Below the pieces are notes generated by a model. That model saw only the letters and a program-made list of their open reading frames with translations. It did no database searches and was not told the DNA's origin. 64,000 bases of DNA from Alnus glutinosa (taxonomy: Eukaryota; Streptophyta; Magnoliopsida; Fagales; Betulaceae): assembly GCF_958979055.1 (NCBI RefSeq), contig NC_084891.1, positions 28,245,001-28,309,000 of the forward strand. Reading direction: 5' to 3'. A program made the translations under genes and the position numbers. Of the stretch, positions 12,232 through 24,752 are shown one piece after another (the stretch's first letter is position 1; each line of letters begins with the position of its first letter).

Positions 12232-13387
12232 TCCATTGCAAATCAACTTTAGAATTCCCAAATTGGTCACATCAGTCCTTGGGAGCTGTTCTTTCTATTC
12301 CATCCTTTTAAAATAGTTCAGTCTGTAATCCTTTTTTTCTTTTTTCATTTTTCAGTGGAAGAATTGGGAATTAAGGAGCTCCTACCAGCATATAAGGATC
12401 CAAATTTGCAGCCTAAAGATCTGCCAACGGGTGTAAGCTTTGCTTCAGGTGGCTCAGGATATGATCCTTTGACATCAAAAATATTGATATATATGTGCAT
12501 TTTAGACCTTTTTTTTTTTTTTTTTTTTTTAATTTCCTTTTGTATTGACATTTTCATTTTATTTATTTTTTCAGTCAGCGATCATATCACTATCCGAGCA
12601 GATACAAGAGTTGAAGGAATACATATATAGGGAAGCTAAAAGAAATGGTTGGAGAAGAGAGAACAAAGTTGAGTTTAGCGAAAGGTATACCTACCTTTTG
12701 TGGTAGAAATCGATCAGCAATGACATTGGCACCAACTATTTCGTTACTGGAGTTCGGAGATCGACGCCACTATGATATTCCTTCTTACACTCATCTTTTT
12801 GTCAAGTCGGCTTCTGATTTTGTCAAGGTTAATTACTTCTTTTCTCCTTAATTCTTTTTATTATTATTATTATTAATTCAATAGAGGGAAACGGAAAAAA
12901 GGGAAATTACATTGGAGGGTTTTGCCGGCCACGTACTCCTTAAACCAACTTCTTTTCCTTATTCATTGCTTCATACACGCTTCTAAGTGGGACATGGATT
13001 CTATGCCTTGGAACATTACCACAAAATCAACAATTTCGGAACATATTTAACCCCTTCTTACTAACATTAAATTTATGTTCCTTCGCTCTACCATTAAATT
13101 TATGACCATAAAATCAAAAATATTTTCGGAACACATTTAAACCCTTCTTACTAACATTAAATTTATTCTTTCGGTCTACCATTAAAGTTGTAATGTTCTA
13201 TTCCACAACCAGAAATAACAAAGATACTATTGATAAAAAAAAAAAAAAAAAAAAATGTGAAAATTTCAGGAAAAGTGGTTTTTTTTTTTCTAAAACAATT
13301 TCAGGGCTATTTTTGTCATTGCAACCCAATGGTAAATTAAGTACGACATTTCAAATATTGAAAAATTGGGAAGATCTTAAAAGGGAA

Positions 13388-13850
13388 AAGTCCACATCCC
13401 TCTCAAACTATCACCCAATTGACATTAATATATATCCCTCCAAACTTTCAATTGAAACAATATTCTCACAAACTGGAAAAAAAAAATTATCAATTTTCCT
13501 AGGGCCCCAAGGCTATCTAAAAGACAAAATGACCATAATTTTTTTTTCAATAAAACAAAAATGCCCCAATAAATTCGAAAAAAAAAAAAATATATTTTTT
13601 TCTTTTAAAAACAACGTTTTTAAAAAAAAAAAAAAAAATTCCACACCCCTTGTTTTTAAATCTTAAATTTTAGTTGTTTTTATAGAATTTCTAGAATTTT
13701 TTAAATTTTTATTTTATTAAGAATATTTTCGCCATTGGTTGGGATAATGACAATCTTTTGCAATTTGGGAGAGAATCAATCCAATTTAAAGTTTGGAAAA
13801 TAAACATTGTCAATCGGATGGTAGTTTGAGGAAATACATAAACTTGCTCC
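13388..13850. mobile_element. long-TIR MITE in pseudogene intron 3
   Basis: The left 80 bp (CCTCTCAAACTATCACCC, then CCCTCCAAACTTTC) reappear inverted at the right end (CCATCCGATTGACAATG and CCAAACTTTAAATTGG on the minus strand), with roughly three quarters identity. The centre is homopolymer-rich. No target duplication was found. Confidence 0.55.
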
Positions 13851-14641
13851 ATATTACAAATTTACTGATAATTAGAGGGGGTAATTAGTGGTGGGTATAT
13901 CTAGTGGCTTATGGTTTTTTGCTCATAAATATTTGAAGGAATTATATGGACCGGGAGTAAGAAGGATTGATGTTTTCAGCTCACCGCCACTTGGGTGTTT
14001 GCCAGCAGTGAGGACTTTGATTGGGGGCTTCAAAAAAGGATGTGTAGATGAGTCGAATGAAGCAGCAAAATTGTTCAATTCTAAACTCTCTACAGAACCA
14101 TGGGTAACCTTAAACACACTCTGCCTCACGCAAAGGTGGTCTATATTGATGTCTATAACCCTTTACATGATATTATAGAGAATCCGAAGAAATATGGTAA
14201 TATATCTTTCAACTTTTTATTTTCAAAAGGTTTATTACATCCAATTTTAATTTTTCAATAATTCGTATATTGTAATTCAGGCTTGGAGATTGCAGATAAA
14301 GGGTGCTCAGTGCTGTGGTACGGGGACTGTGGAGGTAGTTCTGCTATGTAACCAATTGTCCCTAGACACCTGTACAGATGACTCCAAGTATGTTTTTTTT
14401 GACAGTTATCATCCTACAGAAGCAGCATACAATTAAGATAATTGTCAATCAGCTCCTCCAAAAATATATCAACAGCTTCCTTTGAGATTGTTGGTTTTCC
14501 TCGAATTTGTTACTTTTTCTATATCTAACAGTATTTGTATCAAATAATTACTTATGCTGATTCCATAGAACTTGCACCAAATAAATAGGATAATTATTAA
14601 TTTCTTATGTCATATCCAATAACAATTTCGAAATTGTGAAT

Positions 14642-16606
14642 GATCTCCAACTCCAAAGTGATTCTTTATAGAGTAGTATAGTACTTTGCTTGTGTATTTA
14701 AAGAGGAGATTCAAAGTTTGAATTATCATTGGTGTGGTGGGAGCATGTAGATAAGGGATTCTTCAAATAGTATATGTGGACATTTTATAAAAGCTTGTGA
14801 TATGATACTTCCATCTAAAAACTTAACTGTTAGCTACATCAAACATATCGGCAACTGTCACATGTCCCATTTGCTATATTAATAGTACTTTTTTTCTTAA
14901 AACAAAAAGGGAAAAGGTCGAGCCACTCTTGAAATCTATATTGATTCATGCAATTAGTGGTCATTTTCTTCATTTTATAGTGTTTTTCCTCCTGACCGAA
15001 AATTAAAAATTAAAAATTATTTCAATAATTGGTTGTTCGAATTGACTGTACAAGCAGGCTAGCAGCCAAGATTTCGGTCCCATAAACCATGGCCAATAGC
15101 TTCTGTCAATATTATTGATCGAGTTTGAGAGCTGTAATCTGCCGTCTTGATATGAATCAGTCACAACATTTTCGTTTGTGGGTCAAAGTCAATCAACATC
15201 TTCGACAAAATGGGCTCCAATATATATAATGACCGTTGGATTTTGATGCATGTGATGTGAATTGTCCAAGTGATCAAACAACGTTCACGAGCCTGCAACC
15301 CAACAAAATATGCAGAAAACAGCAGAAAATTCTACATCTTTGCTTAAAGAGCAATCTCAATGGCTTAGCCATATTTTTATTTAAAATAACTACTCAAAAG
15401 TTACTTTATTTAGTTTAGCTAATGGAGGTTATAAGAAACTATATTATTCAGTCAACCCGTAAACACAGATTATAAGGTCTTTGGATTAATATATGCTCTT
15501 TCGATTGTCTGGATTTTAATCTCTATTTGTTGAAGCAGATAAATCATAAGTGTAATTACCACATAATGGTGATTATTTATATATAACTTCATTAATTTTT
15601 TATGCGGCTTCAAATGTACTAGATCATAAGTAATCTCAAGGCATACGTTCACTTAATTGGTGGAAGCTTAAGACCCCACATAGAGCTTTACCCACCCCCC
15701 CCCCCCCAAGGCCCAAGATTTTCTCAAGAAACAAAAAAAAAATTCTAAATAAAATAAAATAAAATTTTACCAATAAAATTTTTATTTTTTCAAATTTGTC
15801 CCCCCATTTTTTTTTTTTTTCAATCCTGCCCCCCAAAAGTTGGAAGGTTGACTCCGCCCTTACTCAAGACTTTAAGTGCTCTTCATGGTTTCAAGCTCTA
15901 AACCCATTAAATACAAACTGCCTCTTAGGGCTAGCCTCTTGAGCGGTGAAGTCTGCGATTCAACTAAAATAGATGCGAGACATGGTTTCAGATTTACCTA
16001 TTAGGGGTGGGTACACGAAATTATCATACCTTAAAGGGGTCTCATAAGTGTATGCAAGTGAAGCTGAACTTGGCATTCCAAATGTACGTAAGTTACAAAT
16101 GTTTATCCCTTTACTCAAACAAGCATGTACATATACATACAGACAGATACAGTCACTCTCCTAGCTAGCAAAAAGCAAAGCTAAAAAGAACACATCTCCT
16201 GCATAGAGGAACATATAACCATGTGCATAATGCTTGAAGGACTAAAAGAATAAAACATAGAAAGAGAAACATCCACCACAATTATAAAAAAAATAGGCCG
16301 TGAAGGTTGTTGCCATTGTGGCCCATTATATCAACATGCATCCACGACAATTATAGAAAAATAGGCCGTGAAGGATAAAGCTGTTGATATTATTCTCATT
16401 CGAAACCCATGCATGGTCTGAAATACTCGTTGCAATGGGCATATATGTCTAACTGTCAATTAGGTCCCTTTCTTTCCCGGCCACACCCACCCCCACCCCA
16501 AAAATAGTACCAACATTCACGACAAACTCCTCGCATGCATGGGCCATGCCCCATGGCCATGCATTGGGTTCCTAGCTCTATAGCCTCTACTACTGCGTCT
16601 GTGCAT
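14642..16606. repeat. tandem duplication, copy 1 (1,965 bp)
   Basis: Direct tandem repeat with 16607-18539. Both copies begin GATCTCCAACTCCAAAGTG and end GCGTCTGTGCATGA. The copies match closely over their whole length, with scattered substitutions and short indels. It starts exactly where homology with the 3' flank of GDSL copy 1 ends. A 60-codon open frame is shared (15236-15418 here), but it has no recognisable similarity and is probably not a gene. Both copies carry the same hAT MITE. Confidence 0.92.
15675..15862. mobile_element. hAT-type MITE in tandem copy 1
   Basis: Counterpart of the element at 17644-17830, flanked by CTTAAGAC / CTCAAGAC. It lacks about 10 bp of the left terminal repeat that the other copy keeps. 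The insertion predates the duplication because both copies have it at the same site. Confidence 0.7.
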
Positions 16607-18539
16607 GATCTCCAACTCCAAAGTGATTCTTTATAGAGTAGTATAGTACTTTGCTTGTGTATTTAAAGAGGAGATTCAAAGTTTGAATTATCATTGGTGT
16701 GGTGGGAGCATGAAGATAAGGCCAGGGATTCTTCAAATAGTATACGTGGACATCTTATAAAAGCATGTGATACTTCCATCTAAAAACTTAACGGTTAGCT
16801 ACATCAAACATATCGGCGACTGTTACATGTCCCATTTGCTATATTAATAGTACTTTTTTTCTTAAAAAAAAAAAAAAGAGAAAAGGTCGAGTCACTCTCT
16901 AGATCTATATTGATTCATGCAATCAGTTGTCATTTTCTTCATTTTATAGCATTTTTCCTCCTGACCGAAAATTAAAAATTAAAAATTATTTCAATAATTG
17001 GTTATTCGAATTGACTGTACAAGCAGGCTAGCAGCCAAGATTTCGGTCCCATAAACCATGGCCAATAGCTTCTGTCAATATTATTGATCGAGTTTGAGAG
17101 CTGTAATCTGCCGTCTTGATATAAATCAGTTACAACATTTTCGTTTGTGGGTCAAAGTCAATCAACATCTTCGACGAAATGGGCTCCAATATATATAATG
17201 ACCGTTGGATTTTGATGCATGTGATGTGAATTGTCCAAGTGATCAAACAACGTTCACAAGCCTGCAACCCAACAAAATATGCAGAAAACAGCAGAAAATT
17301 CTACATCTTTGCTTAAAGAGCAATCTCAATGGCTTAGCCATATTTTTATTTAAAATAACTACTCAAAAGTTACTTTATTTAGTTTAGCTAATGGAGGTTA
17401 TAAGAAACTATATTATTCAGTCAACCCTTAAACACAGATTATAAGGTCTTTGGATTAATATATGATCTTTGGATTGTCTGGATTTTAATCTCTGTTTGTT
17501 GAAGCAGATAAATCATAAGTGTAGTTACCACGTAATGGTGATTATTTATATATAACTTCATTAATTTTTTATGCGGCTTCAAATGTACTAGATCATAAGT
17601 AATCTCAAGGGGTACGTTCACTTAATTGGTGAAAGCTTGAGACCAGTGGCAAAGCCACATAGAGCTTTAGGGGGGCTTGGTCTGCCCCCACCCAAGGTCC
17701 AAAGTTTTCTTAAAAAAAAAAAAAATCTAAATAAAATTTTATCTTTAAAATTTTTATTTTTTCAGATTTGTCCCCCCCTTTTTTTTTTCAATCCTGCCCC
17801 CCCAAAGTTGGAAGGCTGGCTCCGCTCCTGCTCGAAACTTTAAGTGCTCTTCATGGTTTCAAGCTCTAAACCCATTAAATACAAACTGCCTCTTAAGGCT
17901 AGCCTTTTGGGCGGTAAAGTCTGCGATTTAACTAAAATGGATGCGAGACATAGTTTTAGATTTACCTGTTAGGGGTGGATACATGAAATTATCATACCTT
18001 AAAGGGGTCTCATAAGTGTATGCAAGTGAAGCTGAATTTGACATTCCAAATGTAAGTTACAAATGTTTATCCCTCTACTCAAACAAGCATATACGTACGT
18101 ATACATTCATACAGACAGAGACAGTCACTCTCCTAGCTAGCAAAAAACAAAGCTAAAAAGAACACATATCCTGCATAGAGGGGCATATAACCATGTGCAT
18201 AATGCTTGAAGGACTAAAAGAACAAAACATAGAAAGAGAAACATCAACGGCAATTGTGGCCCGGCCCATTATATCAACATCCACGACAATTTCAACAGTT
18301 GATATTATGCTCATTGGAAACCCATGCATGGTCTGAAATACTCGTTGCAATGGGCATATATATATGCCAACTGTCAATTAGGTCCCTTTCTTTCCCGGCC
18401 ACACACACCCCCACCCCAAAAATAATACCGACATTCACGACAAACTCCTCGCATGCATGGGCCACGCCCCATGGCCATGGGGCATGGCCATGAATTGGGT
18501 TCCTAGCTCTATAGCTTCTACTAGTGCGTCTGTGCATGA
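16607..18539. repeat. tandem duplication, copy 2 (1,933 bp)
   Basis: Second member of the tandem pair. Differences from copy 1 include loss of a short block around 16280-16380 that contains two copies of an AAAAATAGGCCGTGAAGG motif, and 4-bp gains or losses at ATGTACGTAAG versus ATGTAAG. The 60-codon frame recurs unchanged at 17205-17387. Confidence 0.92.
17644..17830. mobile_element. hAT-type MITE in tandem copy 2
   Basis: A 187-bp element with termini CAGTGGCAAAGCCA and, on the other strand, CAGGAGCGGAGCCAGC. It is flanked by an 8-bp duplication with two differences (CTTGAGAC at 17636-17643, CTCGAAAC at 17831-17838). Same family as 5447-5668. Confidence 0.8.
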
Positions 18540-19100
18540 GTGGCTAATAGCCTAAAAGAGTAAAAGGTTGATTGACGGCCGGTACAAGTCGTTGTTCATA
18601 GGATATATGAATGTGTTGGGGTGAAGCCCAATAACAAAAAGACACAGCGAAAATTTCTATGTTTTTTTTTTTTTTTTTTTTTGTGTAAATTAAATAGTTA
18701 ATCTAGAACTAAAATATCATCTTAAAAAAAAAACACTTAAATATCATAGAAATAATTCAAATAATCCACAGGCAAGACACTAAAATTTGTACGAAGAAAA
18801 CCCACCAATATGAAAGGAAAAATTAAAAAATTATTGATGTGATATAAAAAGTAAAAAAAATTAAAATGTTTTGAAGTTGATTTTTTTAGGAGAAATAAAA
18901 AAAAAAAAGAAAAAAAAAAAGAGAGAGAGAATGGGAAGGTTTGTCAAACAGAGAGTTTCTTTTTCTAGTCGGTCATAAGTCACACATTTTGTGCATGACC
19001 TGCTCTTTGCGAACCGAAACTTTTTGACTCATGTGGATTGGTCCCCCACATAGGAGGGGTCACCCAACAAATCCCCTCCTCCTAACCAGGTGGGATGCTC
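18540..19100. other. intergenic, no gene recognised
   Basis: AT-rich with A and T runs and a GA tract. Near 19040-19085 there is an imperfect inverted pair built on GGAGGGG / CCCCTCC. No coding potential is seen. Confidence 0.5.
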
Positions 19101-21154
19101 TGTAGCGCCCTGGCTTTCAAAGCAAGCCGTAAATGTAATTATCTAAAATTACACGTAACATTACTACAAAATAAAAAAATAAAAAATAAAAGGTCCTAGA
19201 CTATTTTTTTTTTTTTTAAGGATCAAAGTTTTCCTCGAAAGCATAATTGTACTAGAGCATTTAAAAACTTCACATATTATATATATCAACAACTAAGAAC
19301 TTAGTCTCCAAAATTGCCATAGTCAACCGGCTACATCTTTTACAAGGTTATTAACAACATATTGTAGATCAGAAGTTACTATAAATGACATTCTAAAATA
19401 CACACCTCTAATACTACACGTATTTTCACTATTGGCTTCAAGTACGTCAGTCCTTCCAAACACCGATGCTCCAAACAGCCTCACTCATCATAAATCGAAC
19501 ACTCAAGCAGGTCCACATCTTCTTCTTCGTCTTCTTCAACTGAATTTATAAAAAATTATAGGTGAAGAGTGAGTCTACGGCTCAGCAAATTCAAGCAAAC
19601 TGATCATTTATAATTTGAACCCTCAGTTGTTTATAAAATATCTCATCACTAATGTTTAATAGACAGCCACGTATGCAGGGTTTTCACAAAGTTGTTTTCA
19701 ATTATAAAAGTATGGCTAAATAGTAAACTAGGTGATTGACAATTTAATATATACTAATAAAACATAAATATCTTCATTTGCATTTTTTTACTACATAATT
19801 AAGTAATTAACTTCACATTTTATAATATGAAGCAGTAAAACAATTCATAGCATGATAAGTAAAATATCAGTTAAAATTAATATACTTTGGCACATAACCT
19901 TTTATAACATAACATTACATCACATCACAATAAGTGAATTTATACTCTCACTTATCCTTAGGAGTTTGCTAAGTGTTACACCACTTAACCGCAAGGTTGC
20001 TAATAATTTATCACTCTCATAGCTTCGAGATGTCAAGTGATACCCTACTTAATCGTAAGGTGCTAATAATTTATCCCTCTCATAATTTCGAGGTGTTAGG
20101 TGCATAATTCACACCCAATCGCTGGGCTTTGGCATGCATTCATACAAAATTTTCATATAATATTATCATTTTCTAAAATCACATTTTCCTTCCAAAACTC
20201 AATCATATCATTTTGAAAACACATTTTCATTTAACATATATGTAAAACATTTCAAAATATATTCATACGTGTAATTAAAATAACAGGGCTCAAGAAAACA
20301 TACATAACATGTTTTTGTAAAATAATGCATGGTTAATAAGTTTGAACTTACAGTTCAGGCTTATACTCTTAAGATGACTTTTTGCGCCTTCGTATATTTT
20401 CTGCATTAATATTGTACCTCCATATTAGCATATATTCTTTATTTCTCATTCTTAAGTCTTGTTTTAAATCCTAAAAATTCGAGCAGCATAACGCCATATT
20501 TACAATGTCATAATGCAACTTGGGCATTCTAACGACATATCTAAATATTTTAATATTATTTGGGCATCATAACGATACATCTAAAATATCTTAATATTAT
20601 TTGGACATCATAACGACATATCTAAAATATCTTAATATTATTTAGGCATCACAACGACATTAGTATAATATTTATTTAAATCTCTAACATTACTTGGGCA
20701 TTACAACGGCGCTATTGTAAAATACTTAAAAATATTTAGGCAGCACAATAACGCATTTGCAATTTTAAAAAAATAATTTAATATAATATCCTTCCCCTAG
20801 ATATTCAATCACACTTTCCCCAACAATTTAGACATTATATCAACATAATTTAATTTCTAATAATTAAAAAAATGACATAAACTAGGATAAAAGAATTTAT
20901 AGCTAGCAATTCCACTTCAAATAGCTTCAAAATTTGTTCACTATTCCAACTATTTCTCTCTTTTTCTTTTTCTGTCTACTCGTGTAAGAAAGTGAGAGAA
21001 GTAAATTTTAGTGTAAAAATAATGGGACAGACTCGGTATTTTCTAAAAGTTCTAGTCGGGTAAACATGCAGGCGCCGAATTTTTCATTTGCTTTCGAACT
21101 TGATTTAAGCCTCAGGCCCTCATTTTCACGTACGTGTACACTCAAGGTTCTACA
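19101..21154 (-). mobile_element. probable solo LTR, Ty3/Gypsy style
   Basis: On the minus strand the stretch starts TGTAGAACCTTGAG and ends GGGCGCTACA, giving matching TGTAG...CTACA termini. It also shows the layout of long plant Gypsy LTRs: CT-rich leader near the start, a GCTGAGC...CTCACTC motif, then a GAAGAAG tract near the end. No internal domain or second LTR adjoins it. The flanking pentamers do not match, so boundaries or completeness are uncertain. It looks old. Confidence 0.45.
20521..20790. repeat. degenerate minisatellite inside the LTR
   Basis: Six or so imperfect units of 41-52 bp share the core TGGGCATCATAACGACAT followed by an AT stretch. Unit starts are near 20521, 20561, 20602, 20643, 20695 and 20736. 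Confidence 0.8.
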
Positions 21155-21641
21155 GACTTCTCAATTCTACAATATACTGGACTTAAGTTTACATGTGAGG
21201 TACTTTGAGAGTAAATTTGGGAGTTGAAAAGTCTTTGAGTCAACATGATAATATTGACTATTCTTTCTTCTTTTTTTATGCGGGAAAAGCCCGCTTTTAT
21301 TTTGCAAGTTTTAAGTTTTTGCTTAGACAACATTTTTATCATCATCTCTGAATTAAAGTGGTGGGTTAATTTAGCTGCAAAAACCCTTATTTTTTTTATT
21401 TATTTAATTATGATTTTTCTTATGCAGCTAAATTCACTTGCATGCATTTTTTCTACGAGTTGACAACGTTGGAGGTACAAATTAATATCCAGGAGATTAA
21501 ATTACAGAGGCACAATATTGAAAATGAAAAGGTACCAACCGGCAGGACCACTAGGGAATTGAAGAATAACTCTTTAATTATATATACATTATATATATAG
21601 GAGTAGTTGTACAGAGATCCAATATAGATTTTATTATCTTC

Positions 21642-24339
21642 ATGCTGAGGCGACAATTCCTCTTGGTGATAATGTGTTCCTCGTATTCTTTGAATATCTT
21701 ATTCCCTCCTTTTGTTTTTCTATTTTTTTGCACCATAGAAGCTGCCATAAAGCTACCGGAGAATGAGACAATTCCGGCAGTTTTCGCGTTTGGAGATTCA
21801 ATTCTTGACACCGGGAACAACAACAATCTCGTCTCAGTAACCAAGTTCAATTATCCTCCATATGGAAGGGATTTTGTTGGGGGAAAACCAACAGGAAGAG
21901 CTTCCGATGGAAAACTCCCCTCAGACTTGATAGGTACGTTCGTAGTAATTGCAGATCACTTTCTTCCGCTCTCTCATGCATGATGTATGCATGGCGCGCA
22001 TCTATTTTGTAGTTTTAACATATTAATTTTCAAACAGTCTAATTATGTGGAGATTCAAACGGTCTAAACAGATACTTCATTCGATCATCATAATTTATAT
22101 ATCTTGATTTAAATGGCATATTAATTATTAATAAAAAGTTAAAAATATATTAACATACTTATAATATCCTTTACTTTATATCAGAGCTTGGTATTATGAG
22201 TTTTAATAATCGTTCTGTTTGTTTTATTAGACAAGATAAAATAAAAAATAAAAACTTTCACTCTTAAGGAATAAATGGATATTGTGACGTAAGATCAGAA
22301 AAGATACTTAAATTAAAACAGACATAATACAATTTGTTTGACAATCATGACTTGAAAAATACAATAAATTTGAAAATTTATTGAATGAATTTCTTCTAGA
22401 ATTGGATGTTGCATTTATAGGCCCTTTTGGTAAATTTTTGAAAAAGAGTTTTAGGTTTTAGATTTTGAAAAGAGTTCTGAAAAAGAGGTGGAGCCATAAT
22501 TGAAAAAAAAAGTTAAAACTCATTGGCTAGGTAAAATTTTGGAATAATTTTTGTAAAAATTGAATTGGAAAAGATTTTTATAAAATAAAATAAGAATTAA
22601 AAAAAAAATTTAAAACTCATGTTTTGCCGCCATCGTGGTGCAGTGATCTGGCGACCAACGCATGTGGTCGCCTTTTGTCTGGTGACCATTGCAGGGCCGC
22701 CAGACAAAGTAGCCACCGCCTTCGAGCGCCATCAAAACCATCACTAATTTTTCTTTTTCTTTTTGCAATATTAAGTTATTTTTTTAAAAAAATATATGTC
22801 GTATTTTTTTTTTTTAAGTGTTTTGAGTTTTGAGAAAAGATTTGTATTTTAAAAAAAAAAGAAAAGAAAAAAAGAAGAGTGTTAGTGGTGGGGCCACATA
22901 TGAAAATTTATTTGGTTAATAATTTTTGGAAGAGTTTTTAGCTTTTGAAAATTAGAAAGAGTTTCAATAAATTTTGCCAAAGTATCCCATCGTTTTTCAC
23001 TAGAAAGTCCTTTATCTTTCCGCTCAATTTTTAGAACTTATCATCTTCTATTATGCGATGGATTAGAACATCAATTAAATTATTAAATTCAACATTTTTA
23101 TAAGCTTAAACTTTTAAAATAATTGATGATTTAACATAGTATCTAAAAGTTCTAAGAAGTTTCAACATATTAATTAAAAAATTTACTATTTCAATTTTTT
23201 AACAATTTAAACTTTTGGATAATTGATAATTTAATGCCATATGTTCATCTTCAAATTTCAATCGACCAAAAGAAATTAAAAAGGAAAAAGTTCGAAAGGT
23301 CTAGATCGATCTAATTAACCTCTTCAAATCTAAAGGTTGATTAATTAGTGGAATAGGAATAGTTGTTTTCATCTTTTCAAATAATATTCTTAATTTTTTC
23401 AAGACATGATCGATTTTACGTATGAAATTTTAAAGCAGACCATTCACATTCTAACTTTCTTTCTTTTTTAAGCCGAGGCCTTGGGAATCAAAGAGCTTTT
23501 GCCTGCATACCTTGACGAAGATACAAAAGATGAAGATCTCCTTACAGGTGTATGTTTTGCTTCAAGTGGCTCAGGACTTGACCCTCTAACACCAACAATA
23601 TTGGTATGCAATTTATTAATTTTCCACAATATATTTGTGGGTGTATCAGTCGAGTGAAGACTCGTACAGCCGATCTCGTGGTATCAACCAAACGAGTCGA
23701 CCAGCAACGTTAGAATTAACTAATTGCTCTTGCATTCTTATTGTTGCTCACTAATTTTCTGTGTTTGTCGTTGGAACGCAGCGAGTTTTGTCGCTCTCAG
23801 ACCAATTAGAACTGTTTAAAGAGTACATAACAAAGCTGAGAGGGATTGCTGGAGAAGATAGAGCAAATTCCATCATATCCAATAGCCTATTCATTGTGTC
23901 AGCGGGCAACAACGACATAGCCCTCACCTATTTTATTACCAACCTCAGAAAATTGCAGTATGATGTTCCTTCATACAATGCTTTTTTGGTTGCCTCCGCT
24001 TCTAGCTTTTTCAAGGTATTTCTCTTTCTTTTTTCTTTTTTACTGTCGTTCGTATATATGTAAATGCCAAATGGGGTGAGAGGAGAGAAAATGAAAAGTA
24101 AAAGGATGATTTTGAGAGAATCTCTATAATTGGTTGTCTGAATTGTACATAATTCAGCCATGCACTTCCACCTCCTTAGAGCAAGTGGACCTCATCACAA
24201 CCTGTGTCTTTATGAGAGCTACTCAAATTGCATGCACTTTGAAGAGTTAATTGCAGGGAATCCTTATTCTTGGAGGGGGCTACTTATCATAATTGAATCT
24301 TCGTCAATTTGTGGCCTGGATTACTAGTAATTTAAGTAG

Positions 24340-24373
<34 letters not shown>

Positions 24374-24721
24374 TCCTTACGGGCCCACCTGTCTAAGTAG
24401 CAGGTGGATGGGCTTTCTAAAACTTGCTAGAATAATTGGGCCTTATCAGAACTCTCTCACGTTTACATTCAAAATAACAAAATTACCGAAATCTCTATCC
24501 TACATTATCTCTTCAAAAAGTCATTTACTTTCTCTAAAAAAAAAAAAAAAATCAATTTCAAAACATTCAACTTTTATATTGCATCAATTATTTTTTAACA
24601 TTTTTTTTCAAAAAAACTTTTTATATCACATTAATTATTTTTTAACAATTTTTATTTTTTCTTACAAAAAAATTCAAAAACTTTTTTCTACTTTATATCA
24701 CATCACCCACTCTAATTACTT

Positions 24722-24752
<31 letters not shown>

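Larger units (their letters stand above)
10964..14485 (+). pseudogene. GDSL esterase/lipase copy 2, broken
   Basis: All five exons of the GDSL gene are recognisable by alignment to copy 1: about 10964-11238, 12356-12486, 12575-12827, 13939-14196 and 14281-14485. The reading frame is lost repeatedly. Relative to copy 1, exon 1 carries three 4-bp insertions (after AGAAGCT, at GATACGTACGGG, at CCATATATATGGG), the first producing TGA. Exon 3 has one (ACATATATAGGG) and a diverged segment before the NDI block. Exon 4 has a 2-bp shift (GAACCATGGG). Exon 5 has a 7-bp duplication (TGCTCAGTGCTGTGG) and another 4-bp insertion (ACAATTAAGAT). The exon 2 donor GT is replaced. Promoter and leader are conserved, so it may still be transcribed, but it cannot encode the enzyme. 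Confidence 0.9.

Noticed and set aside
13193-13666. 157-codon open frame in the pseudogene's intron 3
   Set aside because: It is Lys/Phe-rich from A and T runs and overlaps a MITE terminus.
16540-16563. CCATG/CATGG palindromic cluster in the tandem repeat
   Set aside because: It varies between the two copies and has no further structure; likely simple local duplication.
15236-17387. Identical 60-codon open frame present in both tandem copies
   Set aside because: Identity follows from the recent duplication; no similarity, start context or splice partners support a gene.
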